From positions 100,931 through 164,930 of the forward strand of contig JAEKDP010000009.1 in assembly GCA_016521575.1 (NCBI GenBank): 64,000 nucleotides of DNA, written 5' to 3'. The position numbers and the translations under genes are program-made. This stretch comes from Rhodobacteraceae bacterium F11138. Lineage in GTDB: Bacteria > Pseudomonadota > Alphaproteobacteria > Rhodobacterales > Rhodobacteraceae. Shown in pieces: positions 41,647-50,140 of this stretch. The notes beneath the pieces are model-generated. The model worked only from the letters and a program-made list of their open reading frames with translations, was not told the origin of the DNA and searched no databases. How positions within the stretch are numbered: position 1 is the first letter of the stretch; the number at the start of each line of letters is the position of its first letter.

Positions 41647-42687
41647 ATGAACAGTTTTCCAAACACTTCACCATCACCATGGTCCCGCGCCGGCGCAAGA
41701 GTCTACTCTTTGGCCCCAGGCATAGCAGTTTCGGTCGTTATCGCTGTGTGCGCACAGTATTTGTCCGAACACTATGGTGCTCCAGCAATGCTCATGGCTT
41801 TACTAATCGGCATAGCATTTCACTTCCTTACAGAAGGTGGACGCTGTCCAGAAGGGATCAATTTCACGTCCAAGACCGTGCTTCGCATCGGAGTTGCCCT
41901 ACTCGGAGCGCGAATTAGCGTTGAGATGTTGGTTGGGCTGGGACCGCGATTGATTAGCCTGGTTGTTGCTGGGGTTATCCTGACCATATTGTTCGGCTTG
42001 CTTGGCGCAAAAATGCTTGGGCGTGGGTGGCGATTTGGGCTGCTTACGGGGGGGGCCGTTGCGATCTGCGGCGCGTCGGCTGCCATGGCAATTGCTGCAA
42101 TTCTGCCGAAAAATGAACACTCTGAACGGAATCTGATCTTCACAGTTCTGAGTGTGACTGTTCTGTCGACCATAGCGATGATCGCTTACCCGATCATCGC
42201 GGCCTGGCTTAATCTGAATGACCTTGCGGCCGGAGTATTCTTGGGCGGAACCATTCACGACGTTGCGCAGGTTATTGGCGCAGGGTTTTCGGTAAATGAA
42301 CAGACAGGCGAAACCGCAGCTCTTGTCAAACTGATACGTGTAACAATGCTAGCTCCAGTTGTGTTACTCTTTGCGCTAGTTATCCGAGCCTATACCAATG
42401 CAAAGCCTGAAAAGAACGGACAGCACCCACCGTTGATTCCGTTCTTCGTGCTCATGTTCCTGGCCTTCGCAACGATCAACTCGTTTGGCCTGTTACCGCC
42501 TTTGGCCCAGGTCCTGCTCGCGGATATCTCGAAATGGTCGCTTCTGGTATCTATTGCTGCTGTTGGAATGAAAACATCGCTCAAAACGGTTTTCGACGTG
42601 GGTGGGCAGGCAATTGTTCTGATCGTTGCACAGACTGTCTTCATCGCAAGTTTCATATTGTATGGGCTAGCCCACATTTCGCATTGA
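41647..42687 (+). CDS. YeiH-family putative sulfate/sulfite exporter
   Basis: A 346-residue membrane protein of the YeiH/UPF0324 family with about ten hydrophobic helices. Family segments are VLRIGVALLGARIS, GGAVAICGASAAMAIAAILP and LGGTIHDVAQVIGAGFS. Members are annotated as sulfate exporters, and related genes accompany sulfonate or sulfite-producing pathways; direct biochemical proof is limited. Its base composition is slightly more AT-rich than its neighbours. An exporter here is what a sulfite-releasing desulfinase pathway would need. Confidence 0.88.
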   Translation: MNSFPNTSPSPWSRAGARVYSLAPGIAVSVVIAVCAQYLSEHYGAPAMLMALLIGIAFHFLTEGGRCPEGINFTSKTVLRIGVALLGARISVEMLVGLGPRLISLVVAGVILTILFGLLGAKMLGRGWRFGLLTGGAVAICGASAAMAIAAILPKNEHSERNLIFTVLSVTVLSTIAMIAYPIIAAWLNLNDLAAGVFLGGTIHDVAQVIGAGFSVNEQTGETAALVKLIRVTMLAPVVLLFALVIRAYTNAKPEKNGQHPPLIPFFVLMFLAFATINSFGLLPPLAQVLLADISKWSLLVSIAAVGMKTSLKTVFDVGGQAIVLIVAQTVFIASFILYGLAHISH

Positions 42688-42699
42688 TCTAGTGCGGCC

Positions 42700-42927
42700 C
42701 CACGATCAGCGTCTGTGTCCCCGGGTCCGCTCGACGTGGTGATCCGGGTCAACGGGACGGAAATGGCCAGCGGGGAGATTCCGCAATCGGCGTCGCTGAC
42801 GTCTACGGCCAACGACGCCTTCGATGTCGGCCGCGACAGCTATTCTCCGGCGTCCGAGGCGTATTTCGATCGCAAGCCGTTTGTCTTCAACGGGACGATC
42901 GATCAGCTGAGGGTCGTGTACAAGTAA
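42700..42927 (+). pseudogene. 3' remnant of an arylsulfatase gene
   Basis: About 70 codons encode VNGTEMASGEIPQSASLTST, then DVGRDSYSPASEAYF and PFVFNGTIDQLRVVYK. This resembles the C-terminal beta-sheet tail of arylsulfatases (pattern DxGxDxxSPVxxxY...FxGTI..V). The catalytic part with the formylglycine Cys is absent: the upstream DNA joins the exporter gene directly. No start or ribosome-binding site is seen. It is therefore a truncated relic, probably left by deletion or insertion. The match is from pattern memory. Confidence 0.6.
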
Positions 42928-43232
42928 AAAGGCAGTATGAAACCGGACGGCAATCCGTTTGCCGTCCGGATTTCAACGCCGAGGCCGGCACCGCGATGGT
43001 CCAGTACATCCCGCACTGTGCGGACCCAACGACTCTCGACTTGATGGATGTGACGAATGTTAAATCTGATGGTTTGCGCTACAGCACATGAAAACTCGGT
43101 GAACGTCTTGCTTATGTCGTCCTTGCTTGCACCTGCAATTTCGCGGCGACCGCGAAATGATGCAAGTGCTCGTTCGGTAGCAATGGGCTCCACCGCAAAC
43201 TCGACCTGGCACCAACAACCTGGCAAAACCGT
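42928..43232. other. Intergenic region, no gene recognised
   Basis: Between the sulfatase relic and the response-regulator gene, 305 bases hold a strong hairpin at 42943-42969 and no supported gene. A 107-codon minus frame (42903-43226) crosses the hairpin and the sulfatase end, and lacks a known motif. Confidence 0.45.
42943..42969. terminator. Hairpin terminator after the sulfatase relic
   Basis: CCGGACGGCAA (42943-42953) and TTGCCGTCCGG (42959-42969) form a perfect 11-base stem with a five-base loop, 16 bases after the stop. The stem is GC-rich and followed by ATTTC, fitting an intrinsic terminator that survived the loss of its gene. Confidence 0.6.
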
Positions 43233-43871
43233 TCAGTCTGCTGTCCAGCCGAGCGCATTTGCCTGAGCGATCGCTTTGGTGCGAGAGGTCGTGCCGAGTT
43301 CTCTGAGGATCGCTGAAACATGTGTTTTCACCGTACTTTCAGACAAATCCAGCATTCTTGCTATTTCCTTGTTGGACAGACCTGAGCGCATCAAAGACAG
43401 CACCTCCGACTGTCGATCAGTCAGTGATGTTTGGCCCAATGGATTGGCAACCGACGACGCGCCAGCCCCATTGGTTTTCAGAAAACTGCGCGGCAAAAAT
43501 ATCTCGCCCTGCAACATGAGCGACACTGCGTTGACAAGTATTTGCGGATCGGCAGATTTCGGAATAAACCCATCTGCTCCGCTGGCTAGTGCAGCGCCGA
43601 TCACCTCGTTGTCCTCAGTTCCAGAGATTAGTGCGACAGGCGAGGCGGGGTGGCTTTGTTTCACCCTTGTCAATCCGTTCATGCCCATCGCATCGGGCAG
43701 TTTGAAATCCATCAGGACAAGGTCGACATCACCGTGGCGTTGCAAGAATGTCAAGGTGGTCCCGACGCTTTCTGCCTCCTCCACGCGCAGATCAGAAAAT
43801 GCCCCCTCGAGCAGGTTTTTGACTCCGGTCCGGATCAGATGATGATCATCAACGATCAAAACGACAGTCAT
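43233..43871 (-). CDS. LuxR/NarL-type response regulator
   Basis: A 212-residue regulator. The receiver has LIVDDHHLIRTGV, the phosphorylated Asp in LVLMDFKLP and a Lys in GFIPKSADP. The C-terminal LuxR helix-turn-helix is LTDRQSEVLSLMRSGLSNKEIARMLDLSESTVKTHV. The ATG at 43871 follows AAGGGG; an alternative start lies six codons upstream. No kinase adjoins it. It is the last gene of the minus-strand run starting with the amino acid transporter, and the hybrid kinase of the divergent operon (52011-54149) is the nearest candidate partner. Confidence 0.92.
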   Translation of the reverse strand: MTVVLIVDDHHLIRTGVKNLLEGAFSDLRVEEAESVGTTLTFLQRHGDVDLVLMDFKLPDAMGMNGLTRVKQSHPASPVALISGTEDNEVIGAALASGADGFIPKSADPQILVNAVSLMLQGEIFLPRSFLKTNGAGASSVANPLGQTSLTDRQSEVLSLMRSGLSNKEIARMLDLSESTVKTHVSAILRELGTTSRTKAIAQANALGWTAD

Positions 43872-43996
43872 TTTCTGAACCCCTTGCAATGAATGCAGCG
43901 CATTCTAGCACCTGGGCGAGGGGGCTGCCATGTCGTTCGTGGTGCATACCCCACGGAAAACGTTCACACTTAGATTGTTCTCCGAAGCCGGAATGA

Positions 43997-45586
43997 TCAC
44001 GCTCCAACCTTTGCTGCTGTGTGGATATGGTAGTAGATCCGTGAAAAATCCCGCAACAGTTCATTGTGCAGTGAGGTTGTGTTGATAGAGGACATGTTGC
44101 GTACCTCTAGCCGAGAAAAATGAGTGGACCGGCTTTTGTCGACGAGTTTTTCCAGCTCTTTGCGTTGTTTCTGGATCGTCTTTCGCACCTTGTCATCGTT
44201 GTGGAGTGACGCGGACAGGGCGATGTGAAGCCCGTTTTGGATGACCTCCAAGATCTCCAGCAATTCGCCTTCGCCTTCAGACGAAAATCTGTATTGCATA
44301 TCCGACGGTGTTGCAAACTGATCCGCTGCATTCGCGACAAGATCGGACACGTGCCAGAGATTGGTTGCCAGAAGCAGAAGGTTCATGGCCGATCGGCTCT
44401 CGGTATCCGAAATCTCCTCGCGGGTGATTTCTGTCAGGAACAATTTGACTTCTTCGACTATGGTGGTGGCCTGCGCGCGGTTGGCACTTACTGCCGCTGG
44501 GTCGGGCGGTGAACTTGACGCCACACTTTGCTTGAGCAGAGCGAGCGTTTTCTCAACCAGTTCGTTGACACGGTAAAGTTCTCGGGTCGCGCTTGTCAGG
44601 GCAATTGTTGGCGAACTCAGCAGATCGCGATCAAGGTATTTAGTCAGGGATTCAGAACCTGCGGGAAACGCGTTGGGAACATTGCGCTTCAATATCTCTG
44701 CAACTGATCCGACCCAAGGCAGGAACAGTACTGCAACCAGGAAATTGAATCCCATGTGTACGTGAACCATGATCTGTGGGTTGTTGGTTTGGTTTTGTAG
44801 CCATGACTGAAGCATCGGCACAAATGGCAGGACGAGCAGAGCCGCGCAGAGTTTAAAGCAGGCATTGCCAATCGCCGCATGTTGACCCGGACCGCTCGCG
44901 CTCAGGGTTGCCAGAATTGGCGGGACCGTCCCGCCAATATTCGCCCCCAACACCATGACAAGCCCGGTCCCAAGCGGAACGACCCCCGAGGTGGAAAGAG
45001 CCGCGATCAAAAGCACAACCGCGAGGCTGGAATGCACCAGCCAAGTCAGTATGGCGGTCAAGAACATGGTGAGAAGGACTTCGTCTTCGAGCGCTGCGAA
45101 CACAAAACCCAATACCTCGGACTCCCGCAACGGTTCGGAAGATATGCGGATAAAGTTGAGGGCCAGCAACACCAATCCCAATCCCAGCAAGGCGCGACCG
45201 ATTTGACGTCTTGCATAGATTGTTGAGCGCCCATGTAACACCACTCCGATGAAGACAGCAACATAGGCCAGCCATGTTGGATTGAATGACAGGATCTGCG
45301 CAGCAATAGAAGTGCCGATGTCTGCCCCTAGCATGACTGCCAGTGCGGCCGTTGTGCTGACCAGCCCTTTTGCCGCAAAGGACGAAACGAGCAGCGCTGT
45401 TGCGGTGCTGCTTTGCAGGAAGATTGTGACGCCGAGCCCTACGGCAAAAGACGACATTCTCCCGTTCATGGCCCGGGCCAAAGTGGCGCGCAGTGAGCCA
45501 CCGAAGGCGCGCATGATGCCGGTGCGGATAAGGCGGATACCCCACAGCATTAGCGTCACAGAGCCCGCAATCTGTAAAAGAACCAA
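43997..45586 (-). CDS. Na+/phosphate cotransporter family protein with PhoU-like tail
   Basis: A membrane transporter of about 530 residues. The N-terminal half has two Na/Pi-cotransporter repeats, each with the QSSTAT-type signature: GVTIFLQSSTATALLVSSF and LTWLVHSSLAVVLLIAALS. The C-terminal 200 residues are helical and PhoU-like (TRELYRVNELVEKTLALL), as in bacterial NptA/YjbB-type proteins that export or import phosphate. The start is uncertain. The TTG at 45586 is the only usual start codon at the right place, but AAGGAG is ideally spaced from an ATT codon at 45598. It follows the aap ATPase gene closely. Confidence 0.85.
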   Translation of the reverse strand: MVLLQIAGSVTLMLWGIRLIRTGIMRAFGGSLRATLARAMNGRMSSFAVGLGVTIFLQSSTATALLVSSFAAKGLVSTTAALAVMLGADIGTSIAAQILSFNPTWLAYVAVFIGVVLHGRSTIYARRQIGRALLGLGLVLLALNFIRISSEPLRESEVLGFVFAALEDEVLLTMFLTAILTWLVHSSLAVVLLIAALSTSGVVPLGTGLVMVLGANIGGTVPPILATLSASGPGQHAAIGNACFKLCAALLVLPFVPMLQSWLQNQTNNPQIMVHVHMGFNFLVAVLFLPWVGSVAEILKRNVPNAFPAGSESLTKYLDRDLLSSPTIALTSATRELYRVNELVEKTLALLKQSVASSSPPDPAAVSANRAQATTIVEEVKLFLTEITREEISDTESRSAMNLLLLATNLWHVSDLVANAADQFATPSDMQYRFSSEGEGELLEILEVIQNGLHIALSASLHNDDKVRKTIQKQRKELEKLVDKSRSTHFSRLEVRNMSSINTTSLHNELLRDFSRIYYHIHTAAKVGA

Positions 45587-45629
45587 AGTACCCGAAATCG
45601 TTTCGTCTCCTTGCGATGGGTTCAGCGCG

Positions 45630-46403
45630 CTAGTGTGACAAGATCTGACTGAGGAACTTTTGCGTGCGGTCCACCTGAGGCGCATCAAAAAACGCAGCGG
45701 GGGTGTTTTGTTCGACGATCTCGCCTTCATCCATAAAGATCACGCGGTCCGCGACCGAGCGTGCAAAGGACATCTCATGTGTGACGCACAGCATCGTCAT
45801 GCCTGTTTCGGCGAGCTCGATCATGACGTCGAGCACCTCTTTGATCATTTCGGGGTCAAGCGCTGAGGTCGGTTCGTCAAACAGCATGATCGACGGATTC
45901 ATGCAAAGCGAACGTGCAATGGCAACACGCTGCTGCTGCCCGCCGGATAGCTGCCCCGGATACTTGTCTTTTTGCTCGGCGATCCCGACGCGGTTCAGAT
46001 AGTGCAAAGCGGTTTCTTCGGCTTTCGCACGGGGCATATTGAGCGCCCAGACAGGTGCAAAACACAGGTTTTCAAGAATCGTCATATGCGGAAACAGGTT
46101 GAACTGCTGAAACACCATGCCGACCTCGCGGCGGATATGGGTGATGTTTTTGAGGTTCTTGTCCAGAACTGTTCCGTTTACCGTGATTTTGCCCTCCTGA
46201 TGTTCCTCCAGATGGTTTATGCAGCGGATCAATGTCGATTTGCCCGACCCTGACGGGCCGCAAATCACAATGCGCTCTCCCTTTGCGACGGTCAGTTCGA
46301 TATCCTTCAGGACGTGGAAATCACCGTACCATTTGTTGACGTTCTGCATTGCGATGACCGTTTCATCCTCGGCAATGCTGCTTTCTAATTTCACTGCGGT
46401 CAT
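45630..46403 (-). CDS. aapP: General L-amino acid ABC transporter ATP-binding protein (AapP-like)
   Basis: A 257-residue ATPase of the polar amino acid family. It has Walker A GPSGSGKS near residue 49, Q-loop [12 protein letters not shown], signature LSGGQQQR, Walker [14 protein letters not shown] and the H-loop CVTHEMSFA. Gene order aapJ-aapQ-aapM-aapP is reproduced exactly upstream, which supports the assignment. It energises uptake of L-amino acids across the inner membrane. Confidence 0.92.
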   Translation of the reverse strand: MTAVKLESSIAEDETVIAMQNVNKWYGDFHVLKDIELTVAKGERIVICGPSGSGKSTLIRCINHLEEHQEGKITVNGTVLDKNLKNITHIRREVGMVFQQFNLFPHMTILENLCFAPVWALNMPRAKAEETALHYLNRVGIAEQKDKYPGQLSGGQQQRVAIARSLCMNPSIMLFDEPTSALDPEMIKEVLDVMIELAETGMTMLCVTHEMSFARSVADRVIFMDEGEIVEQNTPAAFFDAPQVDRTQKFLSQILSH

Positions 46404-46427
46404 TTCTTGCTCCCGGAAAACGAGGTG

Positions 46428-47525
46428 TCATGTGCGGGCGTTGGGTCCGCGTTTTTCAAGTTGGCGGCCATAGAGGCTGAGGCTGTAGCAAATGAGCCAA
46501 TAGACGAGGGCGGCAAATACATAGGCCTCGGCTTGGAAACCAAGCCAATCCGTGTCGAGGGCCGCGCTCTTGATCATGCCAAGAAAATCCAGAAGCCCGA
46601 CGATGATCACAAGCGAGGTGTCTTTGAACAGCGCGATGCAGCGCCCGATCAGTGGCGGCAACACATGCCGCAGCGCTTGTGGCACGATTATGAACGCGAC
46701 GGTGTAGACAGGCGACACCCCAAGAGAAAGTGATGCCTCGGATTGACCCTTCGGGATGGCTTGCAGCCCACCCCGGACCACTTCGGCCATATAGGCGGAA
46801 GAGAACATGATCAGCCCGATCTGGATACGCAGCAGGTTGTTGATCACCAGTTCAGGCGGCAGGAACAGCGGCATCATAACCGACGCCATAAAGAGGATCG
46901 TGATCAGTGGCACGCCGCGCAGAAGCTCGATGAAGGTCACGCAAAGCACCTTGATGGCGGGTGAGCCATAGTGACGTCCAAGCGCCAGCAAAATGCCCAG
47001 CGGGATCGACACGATCACACCGACAAGCGCCAGCATGATGCTGAGCATCAGGCCACCCCATACGGATTGATCGACCTCCTGCATGCCGAACGCTCCGCCA
47101 ATCATGATCAATGCAAAGATCGGCAGAACAGCCCAGGCGACGATCAGGGCAACACCACGGATTCGATCCCAATAGGTTAGCCAAGCAAGCACAACCAGGG
47201 CGATTGCGCAAATGGCGGGTCGCCAAGCCAGATCTTGCGGATAGACTCCGATCATCAACACCTGAAACTTCTCGATGATAAAGGGCCAGCACGCGCCACC
47301 GTTTTCGCGGCACACAGTATCATCGCCTTGAAAGGTCGCGGTGACGAAGAGCCATCGGATCAAATCCGGAACGAACGACAACAGAAGCCCCGTAAGAGCG
47401 AGGGTAACCAAGGTGTCGAACCAGCTGCCAAAAAGGTTGCTCCGCAGCCAAGCGATCGCTTTGGTTTGATGGACCGGCGCGGGACGCGGCTCTGTGGGTT
47501 GAAAGGTAACAGTCGTCTCTTGCAT
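46428..47525 (-). CDS. aapM: General L-amino acid ABC transporter permease (AapM-like)
   Basis: A 365-residue permease. The long N-terminal region before the core, the periplasmic segment DDTVCRENGGACWPFI and the C-terminal EAA-type loop EASLSLGVSPVYTVAFIIVPQALRHVLPP match AapM-type proteins. The start ATG at 47525 follows AAGGTAAGACC and lies four bases after the AapQ stop. It forms the channel with AapQ. Confidence 0.9.
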   Translation of the reverse strand: MQETTVTFQPTEPRPAPVHQTKAIAWLRSNLFGSWFDTLVTLALTGLLLSFVPDLIRWLFVTATFQGDDTVCRENGGACWPFIIEKFQVLMIGVYPQDLAWRPAICAIALVVLAWLTYWDRIRGVALIVAWAVLPIFALIMIGGAFGMQEVDQSVWGGLMLSIMLALVGVIVSIPLGILLALGRHYGSPAIKVLCVTFIELLRGVPLITILFMASVMMPLFLPPELVINNLLRIQIGLIMFSSAYMAEVVRGGLQAIPKGQSEASLSLGVSPVYTVAFIIVPQALRHVLPPLIGRCIALFKDTSLVIIVGLLDFLGMIKSAALDTDWLGFQAEAYVFAALVYWLICYSLSLYGRQLEKRGPNART

Positions 47526-47529
47526 GGTC

Positions 47530-48702
47530 TTACCTTTCAACTATTTGGACTCGTGCGTTCAGCACGTTCATACCAAGCGAAATGAAAAGGTTGATGGTCA
47601 GGTATACGGCCATCCACATGGCAATAATTTCAACGGCCTGCCCATTCTGACCAATGATGGTGCCGCCCACCGAGACCATGTCGGGATAACCAATTGCGAC
47701 CGCAAGAGAGCTGTTCTTAACCAGGCTGGCATAGTCATTTGTTGTCGCGGGAATTGTGACGCGTAGGGCCTGAGGCAACAAAACCTGCCGCGTCACGACA
47801 CCGCTTGAGACACCAAGTGCATTGGCGGCCTCAATCTGTCCGGCATGCACCGATTGGATGCCGCTGCGGACATTTTCCCCTATAAATGCAGCTGTATAGA
47901 GAACCAGCCCAAGCAGAAGTGCTGCGAATTCCGGTTTCAGGGCGAAGCCACCCTTGAAGTTGAACCCCTTGTAGACGGGCAATTCGCTTCCGATGGGTTT
48001 GTCGCTTGCGAAGTAGGACAATGCGCAAAGTACAACGAATATCGCAAGCCCACCCCAGAAACCTGATACTGACCGGCCAGTTCGGACTTTATAGTTGCGG
48101 GCCCATCGCCAGAACACCAGCGCCAACACCAGCGCGACGACAGACGCGATCGCGAAAACGGCAAAACCGTCCTCGGCCAGCGGGCGTGGCAGGTAAATGC
48201 CCCGTTTCGAAATATAATACCCTTCGGCAATCTCGATTGCTTCTCTGGGGTGAGGAAATGAAGCCAGTACAACGGTGTAAACAAAAAACAGTATCAAGAG
48301 CAGTGGTAGGTTCCGCAAGGTCTCGACATAGATCGAAGCACATTTCGCCAAGAGCCAGTTCTTGGAAACGCGCGAAACTCCGACCACAATGCCAAGGAGC
48401 GTTGCAAACACGATGGCGAGAATGGAAACAAGAAGCGTATTCAACACCCCTACCAAGAATGCGTAACCATATCCCCGGGAAGGGTCATAATCGATCAGAC
48501 TGTCGCCGATCGGCAGCCCGGCTTCCTGCCACAGGAAGGCAAAGCCACTTTCGATCCCGCGGATTTCCAGGTTTCTCTGAGTGTTGCTGAAGAGGAGGTA
48601 CGCAACCCCCAGGACCGCCATCAACACCGCAGCCTGTAGAAGAAGTGACCCCAGCCCTTGAGTTGAGAAACGCGCTTGTGGGCCTTGTCTAGTTGATTTC
48701 AT
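47530..48702 (-). CDS. aapQ: General L-amino acid ABC transporter permease (AapQ-like)
   Basis: A 390-residue permease with the large periplasmic loop typical of AapQ (YYISKRGIYLPRPL). The permease core includes TLLVSILAIVFATLLGIVVGV, and the EAA-type loop is EAANALGVSSGVVTRQVLLPQALRVTIP. It is encoded between the binding protein and AapM. A hairpin at 48728-48748 separates it from aapJ. Confidence 0.91.
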   Translation of the reverse strand: MKSTRQGPQARFSTQGLGSLLLQAAVLMAVLGVAYLLFSNTQRNLEIRGIESGFAFLWQEAGLPIGDSLIDYDPSRGYGYAFLVGVLNTLLVSILAIVFATLLGIVVGVSRVSKNWLLAKCASIYVETLRNLPLLLILFFVYTVVLASFPHPREAIEIAEGYYISKRGIYLPRPLAEDGFAVFAIASVVALVLALVFWRWARNYKVRTGRSVSGFWGGLAIFVVLCALSYFASDKPIGSELPVYKGFNFKGGFALKPEFAALLLGLVLYTAAFIGENVRSGIQSVHAGQIEAANALGVSSGVVTRQVLLPQALRVTIPATTNDYASLVKNSSLAVAIGYPDMVSVGGTIIGQNGQAVEIIAMWMAVYLTINLFISLGMNVLNARVQIVER

Positions 48703-48727
48703 CGTGGACTGCCTTGGTCATAAGTGC

Positions 48728-48748
48728 GGTCGGCCAGAACAGCCGACC
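48728..48748. promoter_or_regulatory. Intercistronic hairpin between aapJ and aapQ
   Basis: GGTCGGC (48728-48734) pairs with GCCGACC (48742-48748) around a seven-base loop in the 74-base gap after aapJ; flanking GTG/CAC can lengthen the stem. As at 30918 and 59365, it stands just after a binding-protein gene and may raise that gene's share of expression. Confidence 0.5.
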
Positions 48749-48776
48749 ACGTCTGCTCGACTTGAGAGAATTGGAC

Positions 48777-49790
48777 CTAGCGGATCGGCATTGCGTAGAG
48801 CAGGCCGCCCTCATTCCATTGAGCATTCACGCCGCGTTCGAGCCCCAGGGTCGAGGTCAGATTGCGGTCATAGATTTCTCCGTAGTTGCCAACTGCGGAC
48901 AGCACATCGACCATCCACGTGCTGTCCAGGCCGATGAACCCGCCGGTATCGCCGGTGGCACCAAGCATTCTTTGAACGGCCGGATTGCCGGAATTCGCGG
49001 CCATATCTGCGACGTTGGCCTGTGTGACACCGAATTCCTCGGCCGTGATCAGGCCGTAGACAACCCAAGTGACAATATCTTTCCACTGGTTGTCCCCATG
49101 GGCGACGAGTGGTGCCAGGGGCTCTTTCGAGATCACTTCCGGCAGGATCATATGTTCGGATGGATCAGCAAACCCCGCGCGGAAGGCCGCCAGCTGGCTG
49201 GAGTCCGTCGTCAAGGCATCGCAACGCCCCGAAGCATAGGCTTCTACCGCTTCTCGTTTGCCTTCAAAAACAACGGGTTCCAGCGTGAGGTTGTTGGCAC
49301 GGGCGAAATCGGCGAGGTTCAGCTCAGTCGTCGTGCCGGTGGTTAGACAGACTGTCGCCTCATTCAGTTCGGTTGCGCTCGAGATCCCGGCAGCGGCGCT
49401 GGTCATGAAGCCTTGCCCATCGTAATATACGACAGCAGTGAAATCGACACCTTCCGCGCTGTCGCGCTTCATCGTCCAGGTGGTTGTCCGGGACGTCAGG
49501 TCAACTTGCCCACTGGAAACCGCCAAGACCTTTTGCTTGGACGCCAGCGGGACGAAGCGCACTGCATCCGCATCGCCTAGAACGGCTGCGGCGACAGCAC
49601 GGCAGACATCGGCATCCAGTCCTTCCCAGACACCGTCAGAATTCGGGTTCGAAAATCCTGGCACGCCCTCGCTTACGCCGCAAGCCAGCTCGCCTGCCTC
49701 GCGGACATCTTCCAATGTTCCGGCGCCAGCGGCCCCGACACCAAGAAGCGCCGCGACCGTGACCGCCGCGAGTTTTGTAGATTCACGCAT
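48777..49790 (-). CDS. aapJ: General L-amino acid ABC transporter binding protein (AapJ-like)
   Basis: A 337-residue secreted protein. Signal peptide 1-23 (MRESTKLAAVTVAALLGVGA). The mature part has LACGVSEGVPGFSNPNSDG, WEGLDADVCRAVAAAVLGD and the amino-acid-binding SRTTTWTMKRD, as in AapJ/BztA. It captures polar L-amino acids. GGAGACAACA precedes the ATG at 49790. It is the first gene of the aapJQMP operon. A shorter relative is encoded in the divergent operon at 51016. Confidence 0.92.
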   Translation of the reverse strand: MRESTKLAAVTVAALLGVGAAGAGTLEDVREAGELACGVSEGVPGFSNPNSDGVWEGLDADVCRAVAAAVLGDADAVRFVPLASKQKVLAVSSGQVDLTSRTTTWTMKRDSAEGVDFTAVVYYDGQGFMTSAAAGISSATELNEATVCLTTGTTTELNLADFARANNLTLEPVVFEGKREAVEAYASGRCDALTTDSSQLAAFRAGFADPSEHMILPEVISKEPLAPLVAHGDNQWKDIVTWVVYGLITAEEFGVTQANVADMAANSGNPAVQRMLGATGDTGGFIGLDSTWMVDVLSAVGNYGEIYDRNLTSTLGLERGVNAQWNEGGLLYAMPIR

Positions 49791-50140
49791 TGTTGTCTCC
49801 CAGTTGGTTTGGCGTCTGTTTGCGGCGCCAGAATGCTGTTGGGCACATGCCCGTCCAAGTGCCGACACGCTGGTGCGGCACGCTCAGAGGTTACGTCCAG
49901 ACAGCGCCCACAAGACATCGGCCAAAGGGACCAAGCGGCCAAGTATGGCCCGGATATAGCGGGAGTCTTGGGTCGAAGGGACTAGTCCGAATAGGCGAGA
50001 GTCATAAAAATCGCTATAAAACAGTAATTTAGATGTTCACCATTCCAGAATCGATCACACAAGGCCTGGCTCTTTCGCCGTATTGGTCATTTCACCTGTA
50101 GCAAGCCATGATTTCGTCCAGTGAAGAATGGGGCAAAGAC
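49791..50140. other. Divergent promoter region
   Basis: This 350-base gap separates aapJ (minus) from the SerB-like gene (plus). It becomes AT-rich around 50000-50035. TATAAA at 50015-50020 is a possible -10 element for the plus direction, without a good -35. No gene, clear palindrome or riboswitch-like fold was recognised. Confidence 0.4.

Noticed and set aside
42903..43226. Minus frame of 107 codons beside the response regulator
   Set aside because: It crosses a strong terminator hairpin and the sulfatase relic and has no recognisable motif.
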